A DNA stretch of 64,000 nucleotides from Plecoglossus altivelis (taxonomy: Eukaryota > Chordata > Actinopteri > Osmeriformes > Plecoglossidae), in NCBI GenBank assembly GCA_036571765.1, contig BROE01000022.1, forward strand, positions 11,056,282-11,120,281, read 5' to 3'. Below are positions 1 through 11,517 of the stretch, one piece after another (the first letter of the stretch is position 1; every line of letters begins with the position of its first letter). Position numbers and translations under genes: made by a program. Under the pieces are notes generated by a model. The model made no database searches. It saw only the letters and a program-made list of their open reading frames with translations, and was not told the origin of the DNA.

Positions 1-1361
1 ACTAGGACGTCCCCCCCAGAAAGACATGTCTCTACTTTGGTCCTATTCTGTTGTCTGTTCTCCCAAGACCAGTGGGGAGTCAGCGGCCAAGTGCTCACCC
101 ATATCTTAACCACAGACATGGGCAGGAGAGCCATGCGTTTTGCGTGTTTTTGACGTCGGAGAGCCTGTGTTTTGTGAGCATGGCGAGGACATCCCATGTC
201 CTTGACGCTCCGTGCGGGAATCAAACCCTACGTCTTCCTATTTCGCTATGAGCTGCGAAACTGCCACTGTATGTGTGTGACAGAGAGAAAGGGAGATATA
301 GATAAAGGAAGCGGGACAGAGGGATAGGGGAGAGAGAGCGTGATAAAGAGAGAAACATAACTTCCTGCCTTGTGATTTTGACCTGAGGTCAGTCTTCTCT
401 CTGGGTCAAATTTAAACTCTTACTCAATCTCTCCTTACACACTCCCTGCCACTATTGTTGTGGGTATAAACAAGGCTACAGGAAGCTGTTCTCTGTCTCC
501 TGGCCGACTCCAGAATATCAGTCTAGACAGCAGATTAGCCTGCTTGTCAGCCAGGACTCCTGACTTTCCTACCGTCATCGTGTATCTGCTTTCACGGGAC
601 GCCTCGCCACTCAGGTACGTCCAGTTGCTCAGAAGCGAGAGCCTGGCTGGAATGACAGCGAGTCTCCATTCGGTCATTGTAGCCGTCTGAGGGGCAGACT
701 GTGTGAGGTCAGGCCCGGCGTCAGCACGGGCTGGAGTGTTTGTATTTCCAATCCAAACATATTTTGTGTTTGTCAGAGTCACGAAAGGGAAACACGGTGG
801 TCAAGGTCGTCGGACGGCTGCGCACCGCATCCAGCCACTTCACTGGCTCATTTTGGACTTATCAGTTCTCTGGCCAGAGAGTTTTTCCCTGTCGTGTGGC
901 TAGAACGTTGAGGCTCTGGCGGCTGGACCAACGGAATCTGGAGCCGAGTGCCGGGCATGTCGTCATAGTAACAAGTGTAATTGTGATATTGTGACTTTGC
1001 GTGGTGGTAACCAAGGGGACTGGCAGTCTGCCCCAGTCTTCGCGGTGTGTGTGTGTGTGTGTGCGTTGACAGGTCTGGAGAACACTAGGTGCTAGCATAG
1101 ATTCTGGATAAAGCATTTCAAATGAGCCATTATGTCATCAGTATCACGATCTGTTCCTGACCAGAGACACAATGAGTTCCCCTGAGCACACCCCAATACA
1201 CATACCGATATACAGCATACACACACATCCATACAGACACACACGAGCGCCAGCTGTCATAAAGGAAGATAAAAATGAGCCTGTTCTCCTGTCGTCATAC
1301 CATCGTGATGGACTGAGGTGACCTGCTTTGGTCCTGGTCACACACCTGGTCACACACACAC

Positions 1362-1513
1362 CTAAGGGTAGAGTAACCTGCCCTACTCACACACACACAC
1401 ACACACCTGAGGGGAGAGTAACCTGCCCTACTCACACACACCTGAGGGTAGAGTAACCTGCCCTACACACACACACACACACACACACACCTGAGGGTAG
1501 AGTAACCTGCCCT

Positions 1514-1544
<31 letters not shown>

Positions 1545-1708
1545 AGGGTAGAGTAACCTGTCCTTACACTCACACACACATACACAAACACACACACACA
1601 CACGCACACACACACACACACACACGAGGGTAGAGTAACCTGTCCTTACACTCACACACACATACACAAACACACACACACACACACACACATGAGGGTA
1701 GTGTATCC
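1362..1708. repeat. Compound minisatellite: GAGGGTAGAGTAACCTG units separated by CA repeats
   Basis: The word gggtagagtaacctg or a close variant recurs near 1365, 1412, 1444, 1493, 1545 and 1627, with a decayed copy near 1694. The units are separated by CA microsatellites of different length, so spacing varies from about 32 to 82 bases. Confidence 0.9.
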
Positions 1709-2703
1709 AAGATTGTCTGAGCGTGCATGAGTTCAATCCCAGCTGTTAGCACCAGGGCCATCCCTCACCCAGGGGAGTTCAGGGACCTGTCTCACCCAGG
1801 CAGGGAGGGTCGTGTGAGGGAGGCGGTCTGTAGGGACGAAGAGTGGAACTGTAGCTCCTAAAGGAGAGTCTACTGTAATGTCAGGACTGGAGGCTCAGAG
1901 CGACCCTGTCCTGACATACTCCCTCTGCAGAGATTTGAGATAGCCAGAGAGCTCACAGAGTCCAGCTGGCACAACACCACCTCCCTCCCTCCCTCCCTCC
2001 ACACTTACATTTGTGTTTGTGCTTTCCCAAAAAACTTGACACTGAATATAATGACTGCCTTGACTGACATCTAACTACAAGCCAATACCTTTGGCAACAG
2101 TCTTGAAGCTACATAAAAGCTAGTACAGTTAAACTTTATTATAATTTAGCGTTGCTGTACAGTACCAGTAAAACATACATAGTGTATTGTTTTTACAGCA
2201 GAAGACATGTGTGGATTTCATGTATGGGTGAGCTGGTTGATTTCATTAAAGTGTCATGACAGTGTGGAAGTGATTTCCCGATGTGTTTTGTGATGCTATT
2301 ACTGGAGGTAATGCTTTTCTCTGAATAGAATATACTCAAACGCAGACACAGACACTCTCAGTCTGTACACACAAAGACAACATTCCCTCAGATCCTTACT
2401 CATTTTCTACTTGAAAACACATTCACCTCCTCTGACTAAAACACTTTTGTGTGTGTATGTGTGTGCACATGTGGATGCCTGTGTATGTGTATTATGGAGG
2501 TCCACTTGTGAAACAGTGATCTAACTCTAGTCGTATCACAGTGCCAGGACAACCATTAGTCTGTTTCAAGGAAACATGTTCCAGGGAAGTGTTGTTCCCC
2601 CTCCCCCTTCTCCTCCCCCCACCCATTCCCATCCAGACACACATACTGACCTATCGCTCTCTGGAGGCCTGGTGGGAGAGAGGTGGGAGTTCAGCCAGGG
2701 GCT

Positions 2704-2925
2704 GGGGGCTGGAGGCTGGAGGCTGGTGGCTGGGGTCCGGGGGCCGGGGCTGGGGCTGGGGCTAAGGCGGGGGCTGGGGGCCGGGGGCCGGGGCTGGGGC
2801 TGGGGCTGAGGCTGGGGCTGGGGGCCGGGGGCCGGGGCTGGGGCTGAGGCTGTGGGGCTGGGGCTAGGGCTGGGCTTGGGGGCCGGGGGCCGGGGCTGGG
2901 GGCTGAGACTGGGGGTGGGAGTTCG
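2704..2925 (+). repeat. GGGGCTGGGGCCGGG minisatellite, G-quadruplex prone
   Basis: About 220 bases of recurring GGGGCTG, GGGGGCCGGGG and GAGGCTG words on the plus strand, with dozens of runs of three to five G separated by one to three bases. That spacing fits the usual quadruplex-forming pattern many times over. Confidence 0.9.
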
Positions 2926-3659
2926 GCTTTGCGGTGGGCCTTCTCTCAGAGTTTGATTATTTAGGGTTGGAAAGATCTGCAGCCCCACCCACTATTCTCA
3001 TTAAAGCAACACCGGTCATGTTAATTGGATCACTTCTGACTTCTAACTGGTGCAATCACTAGATTTAATTAGCTGGGGAGTGTGTGACTGAAAATGGGAA
3101 TTGAGCAGATTGGAAGATACGGCTGCATAGCTCAAGTTGGATCTCAGTCCAGCACACAGACCGGCCTGTACCTGAATCACTTGAATATCTTCTGTTGGCT
3201 CTTTATTTCCCCCTGTCCTATATTATATCTTCATCCAGCTTTACTGCCCTGGTAACAGTATGTGTATACTTTATCCAAGACTGAGCATGTAGGCTGGAGC
3301 TAGGAGATCCCACCGGGAACAGGCTCATTCAGAGTCATGGTTAGGGAGTGTGCGGGGCCAGTCTGCGCTAGGGGAGTGGTGTTAGGTTGTTTATGTGAAC
3401 ATGAGACAGAAAGAACACATGCACACACAAACACATACATGCAGACATACATGCACACAGGGCCTCTCTATCACAGTAATATCCTTTCTTGTTTTGACCA
3501 ATCATTTTGCGCCGGTCTGTTACTCGATGGCGAGGCAGGCGTGCGCTTGTGTCTGTCTGCTGTCCCAGCAGTATAGAATATCGTTAATTGTTGCGTTAAT
3601 TGGCTTCATCATCAAAGGCAGCCTCCAGAACTGCTGACGAGTGAACGAGGAGCGTATCT

Positions 3660-3960
3660 CCTGTCTGAACTGAGGAGCAGAGTACAGAAGGAGAGAGGAG
3701 AAGACAGGAGGGGAGAGTGGGGGACAGGAGAGAATAAGAGGAGAGGAGGGGGAGGAGAAGAGAGGAGGGGAGAGAAGGGGGCAGGAGAGAATGGTAGGAG
3801 AGGAGGGTAGAGGAGAATAGAGGAGGGGACAGGAGAAGATGGGAGGAGAGGAGAGGAGGAGAGAGGAGAAGACAGGAGAGGAGAGGAGGGCAGGGGAGAG
3901 GAGAGGAGGGGAGGGAGTAAGGGAAGGGAAGGGGAGTGAGGAGGAGGACGGGAGAGGAGG
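3660..3960 (+). repeat. Purine tract of GGAGAGGAG-type units
   Basis: About 300 bases almost entirely A and G on the plus strand, built from GAGGAGAGGA, GGGGAGAG and GACAGGAG words. A second purine tract follows at 4378-4530. A 267-codon minus-strand frame across this region is a by-product of the repeat. Confidence 0.85.
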
Positions 3961-4017
3961 ACATATGTTCTGTGTGATCCATCAGTTGTCCTGACTGAAC
4001 TCTGGGATGTAGACGTG

Positions 4018-4019
4018 CA

Positions 4020-4053
<34 letters not shown>

Positions 4054-4076
4054 TGTGGGGGTGGGGGGGGGGGGGT
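4018..4076 (+). repeat. GT microsatellite followed by a G run
   Basis: (TG)n from 4018 to about 4056, followed by an interrupted run of G to 4076. Confidence 0.9.
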
Positions 4077-4677
4077 GGGCTCAAGTGCACGTGTCCATGC
4101 TTGAGAGGGATGGTGAAGGTTGTGTGCCTGTGTGTGTGTTCATCTGCAGATGTGTCTGTGTGTATGTGTGTGTGTGTGCCTGCGTGTTGCTGTCTCGCCG
4201 GAGGTGATGGATCTGTCTGGTGAGACCAGGTTCTCCACGTCTCTAATTGAAAACTGAGACAGCGCTGAGATGAAATTATTGATTTCCACACTCTCACCAC
4301 AGTAACACATGGGGAGCTGTTGACTTGGGGGAAATGGTAGAAGGGGCCAGCGGAGGCAACCAGGGTCGGGGGAGGACAGAGATTAGGAGGAGGGGACAAG
4401 GAAAGGATAAGGAGGGTTGGAAAAGAAAAAGGGAGGGAGAAGGAGGAGGGGAGGAGGAGGAGGGAAAAGGGCGGGGAACAGGGAGGGGCAGAAAGGAGGA
4501 GGAGGAGGCGGAGAAAGGCGGGGAGGGGATGAAAAGGCAGACGGTAAATGTGGAGAGAAGAAGAGAATTGATGAGTGAGGAGTAGATAAAAGTGGGAGTA
4601 AAAGGACAGAGGTGTGTGTCAGTGTGAGCATGTGTGTGTATGTGTGTGTGGTGTGTGTGTGTGGTCCTGTGTGTGTG

Positions 4678-4790
4678 TGTGGGGGGAGGAGGGGGAGGGA
4701 TTGTGTTGGGGGGAGGAGGGGGAGGGATTGTGTTGGGGGGAGGAGGGGGAGGGATTGTGTTGGGGGGAGGAGGGGGAGGGAAAGCTTCTG
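4678..4790 (+). repeat. 27-bp tandem repeat, four near-identical units
   Basis: The unit gggggaggagggggagggat followed by tgtgttg is repeated three times and partly a fourth, with almost no divergence, which suggests recent expansion. Because 27 is a multiple of three, repetitive reading frames appear on both strands; I do not regard them as genes. Confidence 0.9.
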
Positions 4791-5182
4791 GTGAGCTACG
4801 CGATACTCATAGTTTGGTGAGCTTGAAGTTGTCGTATACTTTTGCTTGTCGGCTTCAGTAAGCATGAAAGCGTGTTGTGTGTGAGTGTGTGTGTTTTTGT
4901 TTTTGTGTGTGTGTTTGTATGTTGTGTGTGGTGTGTGTGTGTGCGTGTTCGTGTGTGTGTGGTGTGTTGTGTGTGGGTGTGTTTGTGTGGGGGGGGGTAC
5001 TTTCTTGAGTGTTGCTGTCTTATGCTTTTGGCTGTCCCATAGTTGTCTTCAAGACTGTCAGATCAAGTCCACAACCACTGATGGCAATTGTTCCGCACCT
5101 ATAAGGAACGGTAGTCAACGAATTCGGAATTCCAATCACAACACATATCGTGGGTGTATTCCTATTTCGTCGCAGTTTACCA

Positions 5183-5184
<2 letters not shown>

Positions 5185-5224
<40 letters not shown>
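5185..5224 (+). repeat. (AC)20 microsatellite
   Basis: An uninterrupted dinucleotide run of about 40 bases. Confidence 0.97.
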
Positions 5225-5225
<1 letters not shown>

Positions 5226-8200
5226 ATGTCCACTGACAAGGAGAAAACGTAGTGGTCTCTAGTGATCTAATAAAAGTTGTTTTTACAAACAAGCTGCAAA
5301 ACATTCATATATCTCTTTTTTTATCTTTCCCTGCTCGCCCAGCTCCACTTCCTCACATCTCCCTGCTTTATTTCCTCTCTCCATCCATCTCCCCTCCTCT
5401 CTCTCCTCCTCTTTTCATTCCCCCATGCACACTTTCAGAGATGCTGTCACCGTGACCGCCTCGCTGTTATCAGCTTTGCTGGCCCAACACGATGTTGTGT
5501 GCACGGGAATGTGCGTTTCCCCCTGACCAGCAGGATTAAGGTACCCATCAGGACTTCTATGACTGGTACGCTTTGCTGAGCCGCACACAAAGACTTCCAC
5601 GCACATTCCCCTTCTTGTTCATGTTGTCAATTCACACTCACTCTTCCAAGGGAAATGTCACCTAATTTAATATTGTAACATCTATGCTGTGTTCTTATCT
5701 GGCCAATGTTCTGTCCTCAACTGAACTACAGCAAGACATCCTGGAAAGAAAAAGTCATTTGTTTTGGTGTTGGTGTTAGTACAGCGTTGGTGTTAGGATA
5801 GTGTTGGTATTAGTGTAGTGTTAATGTTTGTGTGGGCAGGGATCCTGCTGTGAGTCACCCTTCACCTCCTCCCTGCATCACCCAGAGTGGTGTCATCTTA
5901 CCATCACCATCACCGCCATCTTCACCCATCTTCATCAACGTTTGGCTCATCTCCGACTATTACTTCTCACCGGTCAAACGCCAAAGTGGTTCACTTCTTC
6001 TCAACCATCCATCCCAGTTGCGCACCCCCCCCCCAACACAGAGAAACACCCCCCACCCCCACAGACAAACACACATAGACACCATGGGGGGGTGGCAAAC
6101 ACAATTCTTTGAAGTACCCCTTTGGGAGTGATGGAGACAGATATGGAGGGAGGGACAGATGGAAAGAGCCTAAATGGCAAAGGTGACTGACATACACGAT
6201 GTGGTGGAGGAGGGGGGGGGGCGGAGGGGAGCTGATGAAGGGGTTATTGCCTGTGCATCAGGGGGCAGTTTGGACCAAATTACCCCCACCGCCCCTTCTC
6301 TTAATGGTGGCCCTCTTCACCCAGTCTTAAATGTGTGGATGACCTCCAGTCTTGGAACTCCAGGCTAGGCTACCGGGGGGCAGGGAGGGGGTAGGCATGC
6401 CTGGAATATATAGTGGCTGTGAAATGTGTGTGTGTGTGTGTGGTTGTGTGTATTGTGCTGATTGGGTATATTGTGGTCAAGTGCAGGTCAGGTCAGGTAC
6501 AAACACAGGTCTTAGTGTTAATAAGTCAGTGCATGTGTGTGCCCGCCCACCCCCTCCCTCTGCAGTGAGGCATACGTCATACTAATGTTTGCCTGTTTTT
6601 CTTGTCTGCGGTTCTATATGTGGTGTGTGTGGTAGCGTGTGCGGGGCTTGTGTTTGTTCCTAATAGTGGTCTAAAAGCAGAACAGGAAGAGAGACGTTTA
6701 TGGATTTTTCCAGGGACTTCCTGCTTGTTTACCCTCGACAGCCTGTCTCTGGAGAGAACATCTAATGCTTCCCTTTCCATCCATCCCTCTCTCTCTCTCC
6801 CTCATACTATTCGCCTTTCTCTTCCTCATTCTCATCCATCCCTTTCCGACTCCCCATCCTCTCTCTGTCTCTCTCCCTAGCTTGAGAAATTACCCGCTCA
6901 GCCTTCCTCTATCCCATCATCTCCCACCCACTCACCCTTCATCTGCCCCCCCCTCCCCCCTGACCAGAATGAGGAACTCATTCTCACCTGCACAGTCATG
7001 TGTCCCATAATTGGAGCGGCTTTGAAGGACATGCAAATACTTTTATGCACGCTGCACACCTAAAGACCTGCACTCCTTCACTTCAGGCCTGGGGGGGAAT
7101 CGCTAACAAACATTCCTACAGCAGATTTGCATATAGCATAAGATGTGAGCCTTTGACACCGTTTTTAATAGTTGGTGACATGTACGTCCACATTCCTGTG
7201 AACCGCAGAGAGCACAGTGCACGTTTGTTTACGTGCACACGTGCTGACCTGATTAAGAAGCAGACACCACTGCTGTTCAAATACCTGGCAGGTTGTTCAC
7301 CTAAAGTTGTGCACTCCTCAACAGTAAATGCCGCCAATGTTTAAAGAGTGTGCTGGGGGGGAGGGCTGGGGGAGAGGGAGGGAAGGATGGTGATTGTGCA
7401 GGGAGTGGCGGCAGGCGGGGGTGGATGGTGCAGGGGGGTGCTGGGGCAGGCGGGGGTGGCGGGGCTGGTGCACAGCCAAGACAGCACCTGCCTCCAATTG
7501 TGTCATCTACTCGAATAACCTCTCTCCCACTCCCCGTGTTACTCATTTTTTCTGATGAAAACTGGTCCTAGCATCTCACACATGCCAACACACACGCTGA
7601 CACATTCACACACTCACACACGTTTTTGTGCGTATGTCTGTGTGCCTGTATTAATGTCGGGCACGCTTGGGTACATGTGAACATCCAGTAAAAAAGTTTC
7701 TGTGTGAATGTCAGTTGCCATAGATTTGTGTGTATGTCTGTCACCAGGGTGAGTATGCGTGTATGTCAGTTCCCAGCATGTGTCTAACAGTAATGACAGC
7801 ACCGTAATCTTGCTTTGTTCTTCAAACAGCTTCCTGATACAGTTGTCCTCGGCAACGTGAGTGACCAGTGGCTGTGTTAGTGTGAGTGTAACAGGAGGCT
7901 GTAAACCTGACCTAGAATGACAAGCGGCTTTGCGTTTTGCTCACCTGCATCAGGACAAGATTGACGTGTATTCGGTCACACCTTTATATAACACACACAC
8001 ATCAGTGCACGGAGACATGCATGTACGCACACACATCAACATACACGTGTAAACCCTATCACGCTCAAACACAGCGGTCGTAAATCTTGCTGCGACGAAC
8101 CACAGGACACATGAATGGACACGGTTTTCTTTATTGCTGTACACGTATTTATAAAACATCGCCAATGAAATATGAAACAAACACACAACTTCTCTTTTTT

Positions 8201-10587
8201 TCCACAAATGAGTGCAGATCAGACGGTACTGGCTTCAGGTCGTTTACAAAAGATGGGGAACTTTAAAACAACAACAACAATGAGAGGCAGTGAGACAGCC
8301 AGGCAGTCCTGGCTTTCCCGTCGGCTCTGTATGTGGTCTGGCCTGGGATCAGTAGGATACCTGATCTGGCCTGGCTATAGCACCGCACCTGATCCAGGGA
8401 CTGACCCAGGAACACTAGTACACACAGATTCCTGATTTGGAATGACAAATGGCAGTTTGTTAGTTGTATGTGAAAATATTGGTTGGGGATTCAGGGGTAG
8501 CACATCATTGGAGCTGGAGTGTGTGTGTGTGTGCTTGTGTGGGGTCGTGGGGCAGAGGGAGGGGTGTGTCAGTTCTGTGACAGATGGGGGTGTTGGTGCA
8601 TCAGTTTTTTGGGCAGGGGGAGGGGGTGGGGTGAGGGGTGGGATGTCAGTATCTTGGCCAGGTGGGGAGGTCAGTCATGACTGGATGGCAGTGAGAGACA
8701 GGGCAGGTTCACAGTGTGGCGAGAATAGGGATTCACATCATTAAGCCTGATGGTGACCGTCGGGATGGGGGGGTTGAAGGAGGAAGAGGGGGCTGGGAGC
8801 TGACAGGAAGTCATGCGGGGTCACACACTGCTAACTGTCTAAAATCCTATAAAAACAATCCGCTGTCTTTTTTTTTTCCTTCTCTCCGTCGTTTCAAGAG
8901 ATGTCCTGGCAGGTGGGGATGCATACACCGAGCATACGTGAACACGACTTCTTTTAGGACCCTGTAAAGAGGAAGACCTCACCACCTTGGTGTGGGCTGG
9001 AGGGGGGCTGGCCACTCTCAGGGTTTTAAGGTTGGTGTAGGATTATTTACGTAAAGAAGTCTTTAATTGTGTGTGTCAAGATATGCGTGGATGAGTTTCA
9101 CATGGTGGTCAGTAAGTGTGCGTGTCACTAAGTGCGTTTGTCCGCGTGTGCATTTGAATGCCTCTGCAGGGTCGTGTGTGAACGACAAACATTTTCTCCT
9201 ATTAAGCAGGGGCTAATGGAAGGCCAAGCGGAGTGATGGCGCGGCTAATTTGGAATACCAGATCAATCAGTCACACTGATGAAGGATCAGGGAAATCTAT
9301 CAGTTCTATCGATGCTCCAGGTCTGGGGCACGGCTGCTGTGATCTGCTCAGATCTGCCTGCCTGAGGAGACGCACCTGGGTGTGGCCCCGTGACCACAGC
9401 ACCCCAACCCACACCACACATCAACGTTGTGCAATACACCTTCGCTTCAAACCTTCCGGGCTGGCAGAGTAAACATACCTGCCTGTGAGGAATAAACCAG
9501 CAGTTATCAACATGGGAAAACACTCAAGATAAATACAGTATAAAGAAGCTGATAACAAGAGACAATCATTCTGAAGAAGACCAACAAAAAAAAAGAATGT
9601 TCACATTATAAAATAAACCTCTTCTCTTTGCCTCAGTCATTGCATCGAACCCAAGACATTCCTTGAATGTGGAAATATAATATTTTACCATATTTCTATT
9701 CTCTCTACCCTGCCTTCCTCTGTGCTTTTCTGCTACAGTAAAACCTCTTAACATTTAGAACGCTGTCCCTCTATTTACAGGGAGGTTACCATGGCAATGC
9801 CTCTGGTCCCCCGGACGTTGGGGGAGGGGCTGGGGCTGTTGGGGGAGGGGCCAGGGGTTTCTGAAGGAGCGGAGGGGGGTTGGGGTGTTTTCAGAGCAAC
9901 ACGGCTGAATGAGGGGGATTGTTTTCGTGTGCTTGCATGGTGAGGTTGGGGTATAGTTCCATTGGATATAGACTGGGGAGGGATTTTCTACAATGGAGAA
10001 CTCTGGCATTCAGGAGTTTCCAGCCTTGAGCTCTTCAGCCTAACTAGACTTTTAACATGGTCTCCTAGGTGATGGCATTAGGAGGATACAGTAAAGACGA
10101 GACCTTCCTGTTCTTAGCCTGGACCACAGTCAGGTGCACATTTGTTGACACACTACATAGTGTCGTGTCATTGCGAGATCTTGAGTGGTAGGAGTGAGTA
10201 TGTAGTCATTCACTGTGCCTGTGGTTTCTGTGTGTTTGTGAGTGTGTGTGTGTGTTACCATGAATGTCTCTATGCTGTAAAATATCTCTGTGGGTCCTCA
10301 GTATTTCGTAGAGAAACACATTCTGACCTCACGTACACAGACAACCTTCTAATGAGGACACAGTAAAGAGCCCTGTGAATTGTGTCTTTGTGTTGAAGTA
10401 ACAGGCAGGCGGCAGGTAACAGGGAACGAAAGAAATGTTCCCTGGGATGTGGCTGATAGTTCTGCTCACCCCTGACCCCTGGATACTAGGGTGACAGTGG
10501 CACCTGGAGTCTATCAGTTGGGTTAGACTCAGATTAAATGGTAGGAGCTCTGGGTCAAACACACATATGGGTTTGAGGTTCACTTCA

Positions 10588-10593
10588 TTTATT
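10588..10593 (-). promoter_or_regulatory. Candidate poly(A) signal for MYO16
   Basis: AATAAA on the minus strand (tttatt on plus), about 840 bases after the candidate stop codon. A GT-rich element (tatgtgtgtttgac on the minus strand, near 10553-10567) follows about 20-35 bases further on, the usual arrangement for cleavage. It depends on the candidate terminal exon being right. Another AATAAA on this strand is at 8130-8135. Confidence 0.3.
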
Positions 10594-11433
10594 TCATCAT
10601 TTTGACTCCTGGAATTGTATAATTGCACCCATGTTGCTGGGTATACTAATTAAAAGCAGCGCTAGTATTTGATGTTGCTTGCACCCAGGACCACACTGTA
10701 CCTGAAGTATTTTTTTTATCTACCAAAGGCTTGATCTAGCAGCTTAACTGTGAAGTCCATCACAGGAGATGAAGAGGGGCACTGGGTCACCTGTAAACAT
10801 GGGAGGGATGTGCATTCTGGGGGAGCTGGGACTCGCACGCAAAGATGGTAACATGGATGGAACATCACAGGGTACCACAGTATGTGGTCAGCACCATAAG
10901 TTAGGTACAGTAAGTCATTCGTAAATGCCAGGCATGGCCACGAAGACGGCGAAATGTCTATCTTCATATCTCAACTGTGAACGAACATCTCAGGTGTGCT
11001 TCTCCAATATTCTTCTCCCATGACAGACACTCAGAGCTTCTCCTAGTGCATGAGTCCTATCAGGATTCACTCCCCACCCTCCCCACCCTCCCCAACCTCC
11101 TCACCCCCCTCCCGCCCACCAAAGAAATGCTGTTGCTCTGGGACGGATTGAGCAAAGCGGGGGTCTCTGGTTTTAAGATTAAGTGGAGAGTCAGGTTGTT
11201 TTTCAAGGGAGACTGTGGGAGGGCCGAGGGGGGAAGGGTGAAGCAGCGGCTGACCGAGGGGAGAGTTGCAAGTTTCGAAGCGTTGGGTTGAAATACGGAA
11301 GTTGCTTCATGCATCTGAAGAGAACATCCATATCCTGAAGGCACCTCCCCATCTTGTCGAGGCCTTCCGGTTCGTCCAAAGCATTCTGGTGGGTGGGGCC
11401 GTAGAGTCCCGATGCTTCCGGTTGCCCCATGCA
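10594..11433 (-). other. Possible MYO16 3' untranslated region
   Basis: Lies between the candidate stop and the candidate poly(A) signal. It has no strong tandem repeat except CCCCACCCT repeats (11071-11100). A 76-codon frame (11203-11430) continues in the exon's own frame directly after the TGA; I recognise no domain in it. Confidence 0.3.
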
Positions 11434-11517
11434 TCACATTGCATCCGGTGTAATCATAGCTGTTCCCCCGGGGAGTCGCTCCTTCTCCTCCACAAAGCTC
11501 CGCAGACGCTGGATCAT
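11434..11517 (-). CDS. myo16: Candidate MYO16 terminal exon (27 codons and TGA)
   Basis: In the required phase 0, it follows a strong acceptor (ctcttctccag after about 180 pyrimidine-rich bases) and codes MIQRLRSFVEEKERL plus twelve residues. Placed after the e30 end (HHTQ) it aligns loosely with the mammalian continuation TTQ-VIHQLRLSENES. The human tail then continues about 60 residues that I cannot find here, so this version would be shorter. The alignment is short, so another exon could be the true end. Confidence 0.4.
   Translation of the reverse strand: MIQRLRSFVEEKERLPGGTAMITPDAM

Larger units (their letters stand above)
1..10587. other. Left flank, no gene recognised
   Basis: No conserved protein segment was found on either strand. 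The region is rich in simple repeats, the main ones listed separately. Stretches 5600-8100 and 8900-10587 are largely unique sequence with short GT/CA patches and a G-rich patch (9815-9890). It may be intergenic sequence downstream of MYO16 or, if the terminal exon lies further left, more intron. Confidence 0.5.

Noticed and set aside
1700..1765. Short tRNA-like box (gagttcaatcccagc) considered as a SINE promoter
   Set aside because: Only one box is present, with no A box at the right distance and no poly-A or repeat tail.
3596..4399. 267-codon minus-strand open frame
   Set aside because: It is composed of purine/pyrimidine tract translation (LLSSPL, HTHTHT) with no conserved segment.
4678..4790. 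Regular spaced repeats considered as a CRISPR-like array
   Set aside because: Units are head-to-tail without unique spacers, in a vertebrate genome; it is a minisatellite. The same applies to 23719-23940 and 43511-43775.
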